Below are positions 13,319 to 20,392 of a stretch of 20,392 nt of DNA, piece after piece; position 1 is the stretch's first letter, and every line of letters starts with the position of its first letter. Location: the NCBI GenBank assembly GCA_050735975.1, contig JBOHVS010000399.1, positions 1 to 20,392 of the forward strand, in the 5' to 3' direction. The notes below the pieces were generated by a model. That model searched no databases and was not told the DNA's origin. It saw only the letters and a list, made by a program, of their open reading frames with translations. This DNA comes from DATMBL01 sp050735975 (GTDB lineage: Bacteria; Desulfobacterota; Binatia; UBA9968). Position numbers and translations under genes: made by a program.

Positions 13319-13538
13319 AAGGAGTTCATAAGTATCTTGACAGTTTGCGTTGCTCAGAACCAAGGGGCGAGCCCTTCCAAGCGTCGGTCAATAAGCCGGT
13401 GCCTTGTCGGCCACCACCCGGTCCACTCCAAGGGTGCTCACTCCAACGGTCCGGGCCTGAACGCTTCCTTCACGTCTGCCCGCGCTCTCCATGACTCGCC
13501 CCTTGGTCGTCGTATGTGTAATAACCAATGAACTCCTT
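13319..13538. repeat. nested inverted repeats, possible MITE-like or IS remnant
   Basis: AAGGAGTTCAT (13319-13329) is perfectly inverted at 13528-13538, and inside it ACCAAGGGGCGAG (13359-13371) is perfectly inverted at 13495-13507. Nearer the centre CCCGGTCC is nearly inverted by GGTCCGGG. The arms between the matches do not pair and no transposase frame is seen, so it may be a decayed element or coincidence. It makes up half of the gene-free stretch 13314-13759. Confidence 0.35.
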
Positions 13539-13702
13539 AGTAGGTCGTGGAAGCGGAGCGATTCGCCTCACACTTTCGCTCCCGGAGGCGGGCGAGGAGA
13601 CCCAGCGGCTACAGGGATTGAATGAATCTGCGGAGCTTTTGAGCTTCCTCTCACGGGGCAACTTAAGAATCGGCTGTCATTCAGGATAGGCAAGCTCGGG
13701 CG

Positions 13703-13749
13703 ATCGAGGCAACCAGCCCGATTTTAACTTGCGGGTTGGCTGCCTCGAT
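13703..13749 (+). terminator. strong hairpin followed by a T-rich tract
   Basis: ATCGAGGCAACCAGCCCG (13703-13720) pairs with GCGGGTTGGCTGCCTCGAT (13731-13749) over 18 positions, with one G-U and one mismatch around an ATTTTAACTT loop. On the plus strand it is followed by TTTCATTTGTTT. No plus-strand gene ends nearby. On the minus strand it lies 10 nt past the stop of the DUF6295-like gene, but lacks a U-run there, so it may serve as a 3'-protecting or bidirectional structure. Confidence 0.5.
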
Positions 13750-13759
13750 TTTCATTTGT

Positions 13760-14050
13760 TTAGCGGGATGCCGCGACTGGCGTATCTTCCAGAACGCCGC
13801 GCGTCTCGGCCTGCGCCAACACGGCTTCAATGCTCTTGATCAGATTACGGGCGGCTTCGATGCTCAACTCGACCGCAACTCTTGCGCCGGGACCTTCGGC
13901 TTCGTTCACAAAGTCGATGTTGAGCGCGTGTTCCAGCGGCATATCGTAAGGGTGATCGTAAGAGACGTTGGCTTCCTTGACCTCGAACCAACCGCCCATA
14001 CCTTTGCCGCGACCCTCGATTTTGGTTTGATGGACAATCATAGTGCACAT
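13760..14050 (-). CDS. small conserved protein, DUF6295-like
   Basis: A 96-residue protein, MCTMIVHQTKIEGRGKGMGG at the start, then GWFEVKEANVSYDHPYD, PLEHALNIDFVNE and GPGARVAVELSIEAARNLIK. From memory this pattern corresponds to DUF6295, a family of about 80-100 residues with no known function; the name should be treated as likely, not proven. There is no signal peptide or membrane segment. Cys2, the paired His33 and His40 and several acidic residues might suggest metal binding, but that is speculation. The C-terminus (QAETRGVLEDTPVAASR) extends past the conserved core. GGAGG lies about 10 nt before the ATG. It follows the dienelactone hydrolase gene by 122 nt on the same strand and could be co-transcribed with it. 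Confidence 0.7.
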   Translation of the reverse strand: MCTMIVHQTKIEGRGKGMGGWFEVKEANVSYDHPYDMPLEHALNIDFVNEAEGPGARVAVELSIEAARNLIKSIEAVLAQAETRGVLEDTPVAASR

Positions 14051-14172
14051 ATCCGGTCTTCCTCCACGTTGTAGCGTTCTCCGTTTTTTCCCGGAGCGTC
14101 TTATCGATGCTTCATTCGACGGAATGGTCTATCAAAATTCTTTCTCTGTTTTAGTTGTCTTGCCACGTTAGA

Positions 14173-14934
14173 TCAGTGTGACTTCAATTGCTTCTCAAGG
14201 AAGGCGAAAATTTTCTTCCAGCCGTCGACCGCTTGCTCTTGCCGATACGCCCCACGGTCATAATAGAAGAAGCCGTGGCCGGCTCCATCATATCTGTGAA
14301 ATTCATAGTTTTTACCATGTTTCTTAAGCTCTGCCTCATGTTGATTTACTTGCTCCGGCGACGGCGATTTGTCGTCATTGCCAAACAGGCCGATGATAGG
14401 GCAGGAGAGATCCTTGGTGTAATCGATCGGGGCAACCGGCTGCTTGGGGGTGAGATCTTCCTTAGACTGCACCACGCGGCCTCCCCAGCACTCAACCAGC
14501 GCGTCAAAGCCCTTGAGGCGGCACGCCGCTAAAAACCCGTGCCGGCCGCCCGAGCATGTCCCAAAAACACCGACTTTGCCACTCACGTAGGGGAGAGAGC
14601 GAAGCAATTTCTGCGCGCCCTCCAGATCGCCGAGGACCTGATCATCCGGTATGCCCCCGCCGGCGCGTACTTTAGCCCCGACGTCTTCCGGGGTGCCGTG
14701 GCCATCCCGGAAGTAAAGATTAGGAGAGATCGCAACGTACCCGTGGTGAGCAAATCTGCGAGTGCATTCACGATACCACTCGTCCCATCCCGGCGCGTGG
14801 TGGATAACAACCATCCCGGGGCAAGGCCCGTTCCCCAGAGGTCGAGCAACGTAGGCATTGATCGTGTCGCCTTTGTGTCCCTGCATACTGACGGTTTCGG
14901 CCAGCATGCCTTCATACATATTGGTCTGGTACAT
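14173..14934 (-). CDS. dienelactone hydrolase-family alpha/beta hydrolase
   Basis: A 253-residue cytoplasmic alpha/beta hydrolase of the dienelactone hydrolase family. The nucleophile elbow is GTCSGG with Cys127, as in genuine dienelactone hydrolases which use Cys and not Ser. The acid is in FGNDDKSP (Asp187 or Asp188) and the His in GAGHGF (His220). An early VVIHHAPGWDEW (about 42-53) supplies the oxyanion region. Dienelactone hydrolase opens a lactone in chlorocatechol breakdown; many relatives act on other esters, and no chlorocatechol genes are nearby, so the substrate is open. The ATG at 14934 has a near-perfect AAAGGAGGT Shine-Dalgarno, suggesting strong translation. A TTGACT is visible upstream (minus strand) but without a convincing -10. 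Confidence 0.9.
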   Translation of the reverse strand: MYQTNMYEGMLAETVSMQGHKGDTINAYVARPLGNGPCPGMVVIHHAPGWDEWYRECTRRFAHHGYVAISPNLYFRDGHGTPEDVGAKVRAGGGIPDDQVLGDLEGAQKLLRSLPYVSGKVGVFGTCSGGRHGFLAACRLKGFDALVECWGGRVVQSKEDLTPKQPVAPIDYTKDLSCPIIGLFGNDDKSPSPEQVNQHEAELKKHGKNYEFHRYDGAGHGFFYYDRGAYRQEQAVDGWKKIFAFLEKQLKSH

Positions 14935-15462
14935 GATTACCTCCTTTGAAATTTTTCAGTCGTGAAGATTCAGCCGATGACTTAATACGAAAACCCTTCT
15001 CGGTGCAACTCTCCACACCAAAAATAACCTCAAGAGAGTCAAGCAAAAAAGCATCGCGGCAGCGAATCGTCCTCTTGCAGCCGTGTAGGGGCGCGTTTTT
15101 GTTAGACACGTTGGCTCATGCAACAGGCAAATCGCCAGACGGTTATTCGAGTCATATGGCGTTAATCCCGTGAGGTTTAACTGGAGCTTTTTAGTGGAGG
15201 CGGCGGATTAAAAAAGGTTTTCAGGTCTCGATAAATAGGCCTTGTAATAGGTAACGAAACCAAGTAGGGTCAAAATACACTTCAGTATGGAGCCTTCTGA
15301 AAGTGACATTGACTAGAGTTGAAGGCTTGTCAGTCTTACCTTGCGATTCGTTTCTTCGCGGACAATCCGACCAGAGCGTGTTTTGCAGTCCATGTTCTGC
15401 GCCCAGCGGCGAGCAAGTTCACAGGGTCAAAGACGCCAACTTTTCCCCTTTAGGAGGAGAAC
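14935..15462. other. 528-bp divergent spacer, no gene seen
   Basis: This stretch separates the minus-strand dienelactone hydrolase gene from the plus-strand RRM gene. Short frames in it have no recognisable protein and no ribosome sites. The last 100 or so bases probably form the 5' leader of the RRM gene, ending TTTAGGAGGAGAACATG. A TTGACT at about 15309 has no good -10 at the right distance. No tRNA- or riboswitch-like fold was recognised by eye. Confidence 0.5.
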
Positions 15463-15780
15463 ATGAGTAGCAAAATTTACATAGGCGGTTTGCCGTATGC
15501 AACCACCGACGCACAACTTCAGGAAATCTTTTCCGCTCACGGGAGCGTGGAATCGGCTCGCGTGATCACGGACAAGTTCACCGGTCGGTCCCGCGGTTTC
15601 GGGTTCGTCGAGATGAGCTCGAGCGAGGAAGCTCAAAGGGCGATCCAGGCTTTGAACGGATCCGATCTCGAGGGTCGCAGCCTTACGGTCAACGAAGCTC
15701 GACCACAGGAAAAACGGTCGGGTTTCGGCGGCGATCGAGGCGGTGAGAGACGGGGAGGCGGCGGGCGCAATCGCTGGTAA
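15463..15780 (+). CDS. RRM-domain RNA-binding protein with Gly/Arg-rich tail
   Basis: A 105-residue single-RRM protein. RNP2 is IYIGGL (5-10) and RNP1 is RGFGFVEM (44-51), with the aromatic residues Tyr6, Phe46 and Phe48 in the usual RNA-stacking places. The tail from about 86 onward is GFGGDRGGERRGGGGRNRW, a glycine/arginine-rich segment like that of cyanobacterial Rbp proteins. Such bacterial RRM proteins bind single-stranded RNA and are often cold-induced in cyanobacteria; whether this one is, is inference. AGGAGGAG lies close before the ATG, a very strong ribosome site. It is a single-gene unit closed by an intrinsic terminator 21 nt after the stop. Confidence 0.93.
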   Translation: MSSKIYIGGLPYATTDAQLQEIFSAHGSVESARVITDKFTGRSRGFGFVEMSSSEEAQRAIQALNGSDLEGRSLTVNEARPQEKRSGFGGDRGGERRGGGGRNRW

Positions 15781-15801
15781 TTCCAAAATACTTGCAAACT
15801 G

Positions 15802-15835
15802 AAAAGGGGCGCTAGGTCGGGGCGCCCTTTTTTTT
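15802..15835 (+). terminator. rho-independent terminator after the RRM gene
   Basis: AAAAGGGGCGC (15802-15812) pairs with GCGCCCTTTT (from 15822) with one bulged G, followed by a run of eight T on the plus strand. It starts 21 nt after the RRM stop and well before the fumarase promoter. Confidence 0.9.
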
Positions 15836-15884
15836 GGCTATACCGCTGGTGTAGAAGCGCGGGAGTGGGATAGCCGCGGTCTCA

Positions 15885-15913
15885 TCGACAATCCGCGTAA
15901 TTTTCATTAGTAT
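15885..15913 (+). promoter_or_regulatory. promoter of the fumarase gene
   Basis: TCGACA (15885-15890) and TAGTAT (15908-15913) are separated by exactly 17 nt, 5/6 and 4/6 matches to consensus. The predicted start near 15920 gives a short leader that contains the GAGGGAGA ribosome site. Confidence 0.55.
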
Positions 15914-15935
15914 TAAGCGCGAGGGAGAATAGGCT

Positions 15936-17558
15936 ATGGCGGCGACAGAATTTGTTTACCAGGATCCGTTTCCACTGGAGAAGGACGACACTAATTATCG
16001 ATTGCTAAGCAAAGAAAATGTTTCTGTCGCCAGGTTCGACGGCAAGGAAATCTTGAAAATCGAGCCGGATGCTCTCACGTATCTTGCCAATGAAGCGATG
16101 CGTGACGTTTCGTTCTTGTTGCGTACCGCTCACCTGCAGAAGGTGGCGGCGATTCTGCAAGATCCAAAGGCCTCGGATAACGATCGCTTCGTCGCGCTGG
16201 CGATGCTGCGCAATGCGGATACCGCATCCAAAGGCATTCTTCCCTTTTGTCAGGACACCGGCACGGCGACTATCTTCGGCAAGAAAGGGCAGCGGGTCTG
16301 GACCGGTGTAAAGGACGAGGAGCATCTCGCCAGGGGTGTCTACAAGACCTATACCGAAGAAAATCTGCGTTATTCCCAGACGGCGCCTCTCGATATGTAC
16401 ACCGAAGTCGATACCGGCACCAATCTTCCCGCCCAGATCGATATCTTTGCCACCGATGGAATGGAGTACTCGTTCTTGTTTGTGGCGAAGGGCGGCGGCT
16501 CGGCAAACAAGACGTCGCTCTATCAGGAGACCAAGGCTCTTTTAAATCCAAGCAGTTTGGAGAAGTTCCTCGCCGAAAAGATGAAAACGCTCGGCACCGC
16601 CGGTTGTCCCCCCTATCATTTGGCGTTTGTCATCGGCGGCACGTCCGCGGAGGCCTGTCTAAAGACCGTGAAATTGGCGACGACCGGCTACCTGGACCAT
16701 CTCCCGACTTCGGGCAACGCCCAGGGCCGCGCGTTCCGCGATATCGAGCTGGAAAACAAAATGTTGGAAGCGGCGTACAAAGCCGGTTACGGCGCGCAGT
16801 TTGGCGGCAAATACTTTGCTTTGGATGTGCGCATCATCCGTCTACCTCGCCACGGCGCCTCTTGCCCGGTGGGTATGGGGGTTTCCTGCTCCGCGGATCG
16901 AAACATCAAAGCAAAAATCAACCGGGACGGTATCTGGCTGGAAGAGCTGGAGCGAGAGCCCGGAGGGCTCATACCGGAAGAATTTCGCGGCAAGGTGGCG
17001 AGCCGCGCGGTTGCGGTCGATCTCAATCTGCCGATGAAAGAAATACTCGCTCAGTTGACGAAATATCCCGTCACAACTCAGCTGTCACTCACCGGAACCA
17101 TGATCGTCGCCAGAGATATTGCGCACGCCAAACTGAAGGAAAGGCTCGACAGCGGTCAAGGGCTGCCCGAGTATATCAAGGATCATCCCGTCTATTACGC
17201 CGGCCCGGCCAAAACACCCGAAGGCATGCCGTCGGGCTCGTTCGGTCCGACAACGGCCGGGCGCATGGATTCCTACGTCGATTTGTTCCAGTCGCACGGG
17301 GGTTCCATGATCATGCTCGCCAAAGGAAATCGGAGCTCGCAGGTCACCGAAGCCTGCAAGAAATACGGCGGCTTTTATCTCGGGTCTATCGGAGGACCGG
17401 CGGCAATCCTGGCGAAGGAGAACATCAAGAAAGTTGAGGTGCTGGAATATCCGGAGTTGGGAATGGAAGCGGTTTGGAAGATTGAAGTGGAGGACTTCCC
17501 CGCTTTTATCCTGGTAGACGACAAGGGTAACGACTTTTTTAGGCAGATCTGCGGCTGA
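15936..17558 (+). CDS. class I (iron-sulfur) fumarate hydratase
   Basis: A 540-residue single-chain class I fumarase, interconverting fumarate and L-malate in the TCA cycle in the cytoplasm. The three cysteines that hold the [4Fe-4S] cluster are Cys105 (ILPFCQDTGTA), Cys224 (GTAGCPPYHLA) and Cys318 (GMGVSCSADR), the same numbers as known for E. coli FumA. Other conserved blocks are AKGGGSANKTSLYQ (184-197), the HGASCPVGMG segment and the C-terminal beta domain with GSFGPTTAGRMDSYV and SIGGPAAILAKENIKKVE. It is thus the fused FumA/B form, not the two-subunit alpha/beta form. GAGGGAGA precedes the ATG by about 9 nt. It is flanked by a terminator and promoter upstream and is convergent with the lipoprotein gene 37 nt downstream, so it is transcribed alone. 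Confidence 0.96.
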   Translation: MAATEFVYQDPFPLEKDDTNYRLLSKENVSVARFDGKEILKIEPDALTYLANEAMRDVSFLLRTAHLQKVAAILQDPKASDNDRFVALAMLRNADTASKGILPFCQDTGTATIFGKKGQRVWTGVKDEEHLARGVYKTYTEENLRYSQTAPLDMYTEVDTGTNLPAQIDIFATDGMEYSFLFVAKGGGSANKTSLYQETKALLNPSSLEKFLAEKMKTLGTAGCPPYHLAFVIGGTSAEACLKTVKLATTGYLDHLPTSGNAQGRAFRDIELENKMLEAAYKAGYGAQFGGKYFALDVRIIRLPRHGASCPVGMGVSCSADRNIKAKINRDGIWLEELEREPGGLIPEEFRGKVASRAVAVDLNLPMKEILAQLTKYPVTTQLSLTGTMIVARDIAHAKLKERLDSGQGLPEYIKDHPVYYAGPAKTPEGMPSGSFGPTTAGRMDSYVDLFQSHGGSMIMLAKGNRSSQVTEACKKYGGFYLGSIGGPAAILAKENIKKVEVLEYPELGMEAVWKIEVEDFPAFILVDDKGNDFFRQICG

Positions 17559-17595
17559 CGCGGCTTGACAGCAAGGGCGAGCTCAAGACACCGGA

Positions 17596-18189
17596 TCAAG
17601 CAAACGATTCCAACTCGAATCGATCCTGATTCACGAAACGTCCTTCGACTTTTACAACATCGCCCTCGCGCAAGCGGTTAAAGCGGTCGCTGACGGAGCG
17701 CGGCGCGTTGTAGGGTAAAGTGACAACCACCAAACGATTCTGACGGTTGCGCAGTTCGAAAAGCCCGCGCCGGGAATCTATGTATTCTACGGTTCCTTCA
17801 AAGCGATCCAAGCGACCCACTCTGTGGGACCCGCTCCGATCCTGCACACTCTCCCGGACTGTAATCTGGTCCGTGAATAGCCGGCCGTTCCTATCCTGCT
17901 GGGTGCGCATCGCAACGTAATCTCCGGGCTCGAGATTAGCTACCTCATAATCGCGTTGCCGATAAACCACTTTGGTCTGGTTATCGTACCGGATGGACCG
18001 CGTACGGCCGGCGTCCGTGCGCACTTCTATTTCCCGGGCCCGGGTGTCGACATGACGCACCTCGCCAACGATGTTGTCACTCGAGTCGGCGTAGCCGCCG
18101 GCATCCCCCAAGTGCCCTAACTCGTGACAGCCCGCCAGCGCCAGAATTGCCGGTAAGAAGAATCCGAAGAATCGTCCCGCATATCTCAT
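17596..18189 (-). CDS. lipoprotein with two OB-like repeats, function unknown
   Basis: A 197-residue predicted outer- or inner-membrane lipoprotein. The signal is MRYAGRFFGFFLPAILALAGC with the lipobox LAGC and lipidated Cys21. After it come two similar beta-rich units: IVGEVRHVDTRAREIEVRT (about 40-58) ending GDYVAMR, and FEGTVEYIDSRRGLFELR (about 131-148) ending REGDVVKVEGRF. This resembles DUF5666/OB-fold style domains that bind ligands or nucleic-acid-like polymers in the cell envelope; that is by pattern only. The start at 18189 was preferred over 18222 because it gives a standard signal length and has an AGGGGGGAAG just before it. It is convergent with the fumarase gene. Possible roles include envelope stress or metal handling, without direct support. 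Confidence 0.72.
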   Translation of the reverse strand: MRYAGRFFGFFLPAILALAGCHELGHLGDAGGYADSSDNIVGEVRHVDTRAREIEVRTDAGRTRSIRYDNQTKVVYRQRDYEVANLEPGDYVAMRTQQDRNGRLFTDQITVRESVQDRSGSHRVGRLDRFEGTVEYIDSRRGLFELRNRQNRLVVVTLPYNAPRSVSDRFNRLREGDVVKVEGRFVNQDRFELESFA

Positions 18190-18340
18190 GCTTCCCCCCT
18201 GGTTCCGCTGCAAAGAAATCATTGCAGGGACTTACAGGTCGTTGGACGATCGAGCGCATGGAAACGCAACACGTGCCTAAGCTGTTGCAGAGCTTGGAGG
18301 ATTTGAGTCACCGGGCTCGCCCGCAGATTAACCCCCTCAC

Positions 18341-18362
18341 CCCCTTCCTCCATCGAAAGGGG
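18341..18362. repeat. short hairpin in the spacer between lipoprotein and amidohydrolase genes
   Basis: CCCCTT (18341-18346) pairs with AAGGGG (18357-18362) around a 10-nt loop, preceded by ACCCCCTCACC. It resembles the 'CCCCTCACCC..AAAGGGG' spacers seen in many bacterial genomes. It lies 75 nt past the amidohydrolase stop but has no T-run. Nothing else is seen in 18190-18437. Confidence 0.35.
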
Positions 18363-18437
18363 AAAAGCGGATACCATCAGCTGCTCAACGGTCGAATGAT
18401 TACATCGAAGGGTACTTGTGGTAGTCCAGCAAGCCGG

Positions 18438-19520
18438 CTACAAATTATATAGACGCGCGGCGTTCTCCCCCAACAATTTAGCCTTCAATTCATCCGACAG
18501 ATCTTTCCGTTCCATGACCTCTTTGACCGTGTGGGGGAACTTGGAATCGCTGTGATTGTAGTCAGTGGCGAAGATGAGACGCTCCGCGCCGACAAACTCA
18601 GCGACATAAGGCAGCATTTTTTCTTCCATCTCGAAGGCATAGTAAAGCTGTCCGCTGCGCATGTATTCGCTCGGCGGCTTGGTCAGCCAGGGCACCGTCG
18701 GCTGTAGATATTCATAATGCTCGTCAAGCCGCTCCATCCAGTAGGGAACCCAGCCGGCGCCGGCTTCCAAAAAAGCGACTTTTAGACGGGGAAAACGCTC
18801 CAGAATACCTCCAACGACCACGCAGAGCACGCCGATCATCTGCTCAAACGGATGCGCCATCGCGTGGTTGTAAAACGGGTGATCGAATCTCTCGGTACCG
18901 GCGGGAACGCCGTCGCCGGCGCCGACGTGGATGCAGACAGGCACCTTGAGTCGTTCTGCCTCAGCAAAGAACGGATAGAGATCCGGGTCATCCAAATTTT
19001 TTTTCGAGGCTGAGGTAGTCGGCGCGGCGACCGCAACGAATTTCAATTCCTCGACCGCCCGTCTCAATTCTTTCACGGCCGCGACCGGATCTTGGATCGC
19101 CGTCAGCGCAACGCCCTTGAGCCTCCGGGGGTCGGTCTTGCAGTATCCGGCAAGCCAGTTGTTGTAGACGCGCGCGACGGCGCAGGCCAACTCTTTATCT
19201 TCCACAAACGGCAGGCTCAGGAAAGGAGTCGTGCCGAAGAGCACCGCGGTGTCGATGCTTTCGGCATCCATGTCCTTCAAGCGCTGGACTGGGTCGGTCA
19301 TGCCCGTGGTTGGCGTTGGCAGGCGGTTGCGCGGCGCGCCAACGAAGCCGCAGCCTTTGCCCACCGGTTTTGGCACGAGGCGGCCGTCGATCATGGCGAA
19401 ATTCACGCCGCGGTTGTCTTGCACCGCTTTGGGCGCGCGGGAGCGGTACGGTTCTTCGAGCAAGTCGCCCCACGGAATGTTCCGTTCCATCACGTGACCA
19501 TCGGCATCGATAATGCGCAT
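18438..19520 (-). CDS. amidohydrolase-2 family (ACMSD-like) metal-dependent hydrolase or decarboxylase
   Basis: A 360-residue TIM-barrel protein of the amidohydrolase-2 family, whose characterised members include ACMSD and other metal-dependent decarboxylases. Metal or active-site residues are Asp7 and His9 (IIDADGHVME), His198 (VPVCIHVGAGDG) and Asp320 (IFATDYNHSD). The FLEAGAGWVPYWMERLDEHY block (two overlapping conserved segments, about 250-269) is typical of the subgroup common in soil bacteria, often beside binding-protein genes. It is cytoplasmic, with no signal peptide. The ATG at 19520 has GAGGT 8 nt upstream. It is transcribed away from the next gene, and no partner gene is in the same operon. 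The substrate cannot be named; an aromatic or heteroaromatic carboxylate is a family-based guess. Confidence 0.9.
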   Translation of the reverse strand: MRIIDADGHVMERNIPWGDLLEEPYRSRAPKAVQDNRGVNFAMIDGRLVPKPVGKGCGFVGAPRNRLPTPTTGMTDPVQRLKDMDAESIDTAVLFGTTPFLSLPFVEDKELACAVARVYNNWLAGYCKTDPRRLKGVALTAIQDPVAAVKELRRAVEELKFVAVAAPTTSASKKNLDDPDLYPFFAEAERLKVPVCIHVGAGDGVPAGTERFDHPFYNHAMAHPFEQMIGVLCVVVGGILERFPRLKVAFLEAGAGWVPYWMERLDEHYEYLQPTVPWLTKPPSEYMRSGQLYYAFEMEEKMLPYVAEFVGAERLIFATDYNHSDSKFPHTVKEVMERKDLSDELKAKLLGENAARLYNL

Positions 19521-19683
19521 TTGATTTACCTCTTATGTTTTTTCGTGAATCAAGTGGTGTTTTTGCAACGTGTTTACAGCTCTCTTCTACAACTTTGGGA
19601 TCGGCGAGAAATGGTTTTATTCCGATTTACTTGTGTTTTCAACGGTGGCATTGCTATTGCTCACCCTCAGGTGGGAGGAAACA

Positions 19684-20392
19684 GTGCGCGGTTCGCGAGC
19701 CAATAACAACATTCCGCAGCCGGGCTCTCAAGAAGGGCTTGTCTCGGCGATGCTGAATCCGGGCTTTTATCCCGAGCCGCCTCATGAAGTAACCCGTAAG
19801 GAGACCCATATCTCGCACGTCTTTCTGGCCGGCGATTTGGTCTACAAAATAAAAAAGCCCGTGCGGTTCTCTTTCCTCGATTACTCAACATTGGCCAAGA
19901 GGCTCCACTTCTTGCAAGAGGAGTTGCGGCTGAATCGCAGATTGGCTCCTTCGGTCTATCTTGCCGTTGCGCCCATCAGTTTTGACGGTTCGGTCTGGAG
20001 GCTCGGGGGATGGGGACCGCCTGTAGAATACACGCTGGTCATGCGCCGCTTGCCCGAGGATCGAATGCTGCCGGCTCTACTCGATTCCGGCCGGACGACT
20101 CCGAAGATGATGCGGGATCTTGCCGAGGTCCTGGCCGCTTTCCATTCTCGGGCCGAGCGGGTTGAGGGATTGGACGCGTCCCGCTATCCAGAAGCGGTTG
20201 AGAGAGAGTGGAACGACAATCTGGCTGATCTTCTTCCGTTCGTGGATGGTTTCATTAGCGAGGAAACTCTGAAGATCTTCGAAAGTTTCGGCCGGCGCTT
20301 CATCAGCCGGCACCGCGATCTCTTCCGGCGCCGAGCTGCTGAGGGGTGGATTCGGGACGTTCATGGCGATCTCCACTGCGAACATGTTTGCT
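19684..20392 (+). CDS. aminoglycoside phosphotransferase-like kinase/ATPase protein (COG2187 type), 3' truncated by window
   Basis: The frame from GTG at 19684 is open to the window end (236 codons). Recognisable segments are the THISHVFLAGDLVYKIKKPV stretch (strand pair with the ATP-site lysine), FLDYSTLAKRLHFLQEELRL, LVMRRLPEDRML, and the catalytic-loop-like DVHGDLHCEHVC at the very end. This is the kinase-like N-terminal half of COG2187 proteins, which often continue with a P-loop AAA ATPase domain; that part would lie outside the window. The GTG start was chosen because GGGAGGA lies 4 nt upstream; an in-frame ATG at 19750 is the alternative and has no comparable site. It is divergent from the amidohydrolase gene across 163 nt. 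The biological substrate of this family is not established. Confidence 0.82.
   Translation, partial: MRGSRANNNIPQPGSQEGLVSAMLNPGFYPEPPHEVTRKETHISHVFLAGDLVYKIKKPVRFSFLDYSTLAKRLHFLQEELRLNRRLAPSVYLAVAPISFDGSVWRLGGWGPPVEYTLVMRRLPEDRMLPALLDSGRTTPKMMRDLAEVLAAFHSRAERVEGLDASRYPEAVEREWNDNLADLLPFVDGFISEETLKIFESFGRRFISRHRDLFRRRAAEGWIRDVHGDLHCEHVC

Noticed and set aside
13337..13661. Small frames on both strands in 13337-13661
   Set aside because: No ribosome sites, no family resemblance, and they run through nested inverted repeats.
16247..17437. Long open frame (396 codons) inside the fumarase gene, same strand, other frame
   Set aside because: Its product is an Arg/Ser/Gly-rich string with no fold or family; the fumarase frame is certain, so this is a compositional shadow.
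1..20392. CRISPR array, tRNA, rRNA, prophage, integrase or intact transposase
   Set aside because: Both strands were read for these and none was recognised; the only tandem repeats are short hexanucleotide or 10-11-mer units without spacers.

Overview
This window comes from a moderately GC-rich bacterial chromosome. The gene mix is typical of uncultured soil or groundwater lineages of the Deltaproteobacteria/Tectomicrobia/Rokubacteria/Binatia sort: a TAXI-type binding protein, an amidohydrolase-2 protein, Tat-exported molybdenum hydroxylase subunits, a creatininase-family hydrolase, a dienelactone hydrolase and several MFS exporters. No rRNA, tRNA or phylogenetic marker is present, so this placement is an inference from gene content. 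No phage, plasmid, CRISPR or intact insertion sequence was seen.

Layout. Positions 1-706 are a decayed defence/toxin-antitoxin scar: a 42-codon N-terminal fragment that looks like a type III-style adenine DNA methyltransferase, a hicA toxin gene broken by an in-frame TAG, and an intact hicB antitoxin overlapping it. Positions 850-2693 (minus strand) hold a Phd/YefM-RelE/ParE toxin-antitoxin pair followed 24 nt later by an MFS exporter. That exporter's full-length N-terminus requires an ATT start codon with a well-placed Shine-Dalgarno. Next is a TAXI binding protein without a signal peptide (2898-3893, plus), convergent with a two-gene 2Fe-2S/molybdopterin dehydrogenase operon (4175-6942, minus). 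That operon has a recognisable promoter and two direct repeats one helical turn apart just upstream of the -35.

Positions 7118-10096 (minus) carry a 12-TM MFS protein with its own promoter and a 14-TM DHA2 drug exporter. A divergent spacer with interlocking inverted repeats and a GAGACA-type hexanucleotide tandem repeat separates them from a creatininase-family hydrolase (10359-11144). A spacer full of palindromic REP-like elements (11145-11604) precedes a VOC protein. Then come a second MFS_3 exporter (minus), a gene-poor stretch with nested inverted repeats and a hairpin, a DUF6295-like small protein, and a dienelactone hydrolase (all minus).

Positions 15463-20392 look more like housekeeping: a Gly/Arg-tailed RRM RNA-binding protein with a clear intrinsic terminator, a class I [4Fe-4S] fumarase with promoter, a lipoprotein with two OB-like repeats, a metal-dependent amidohydrolase, and the start of an aminoglycoside-phosphotransferase-like/ATPase protein that runs off the window.

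Most genes are single transcription units or pairs. The catabolic enzymes (IorAB-like dehydrogenase, amidohydrolase, creatininase-type amidase, dienelactone hydrolase, VOC) together with four exporters suggest scavenging and detoxification of organic compounds, but no complete pathway is present. I found no convincing wholly new multi-gene system. The best leads are regulatory or structural: the interlocking inverted repeats at 10152-10189, the helical-turn repeats at 7039-7059, the ATT start, the hicA amber mutation and the palindrome-rich spacers.
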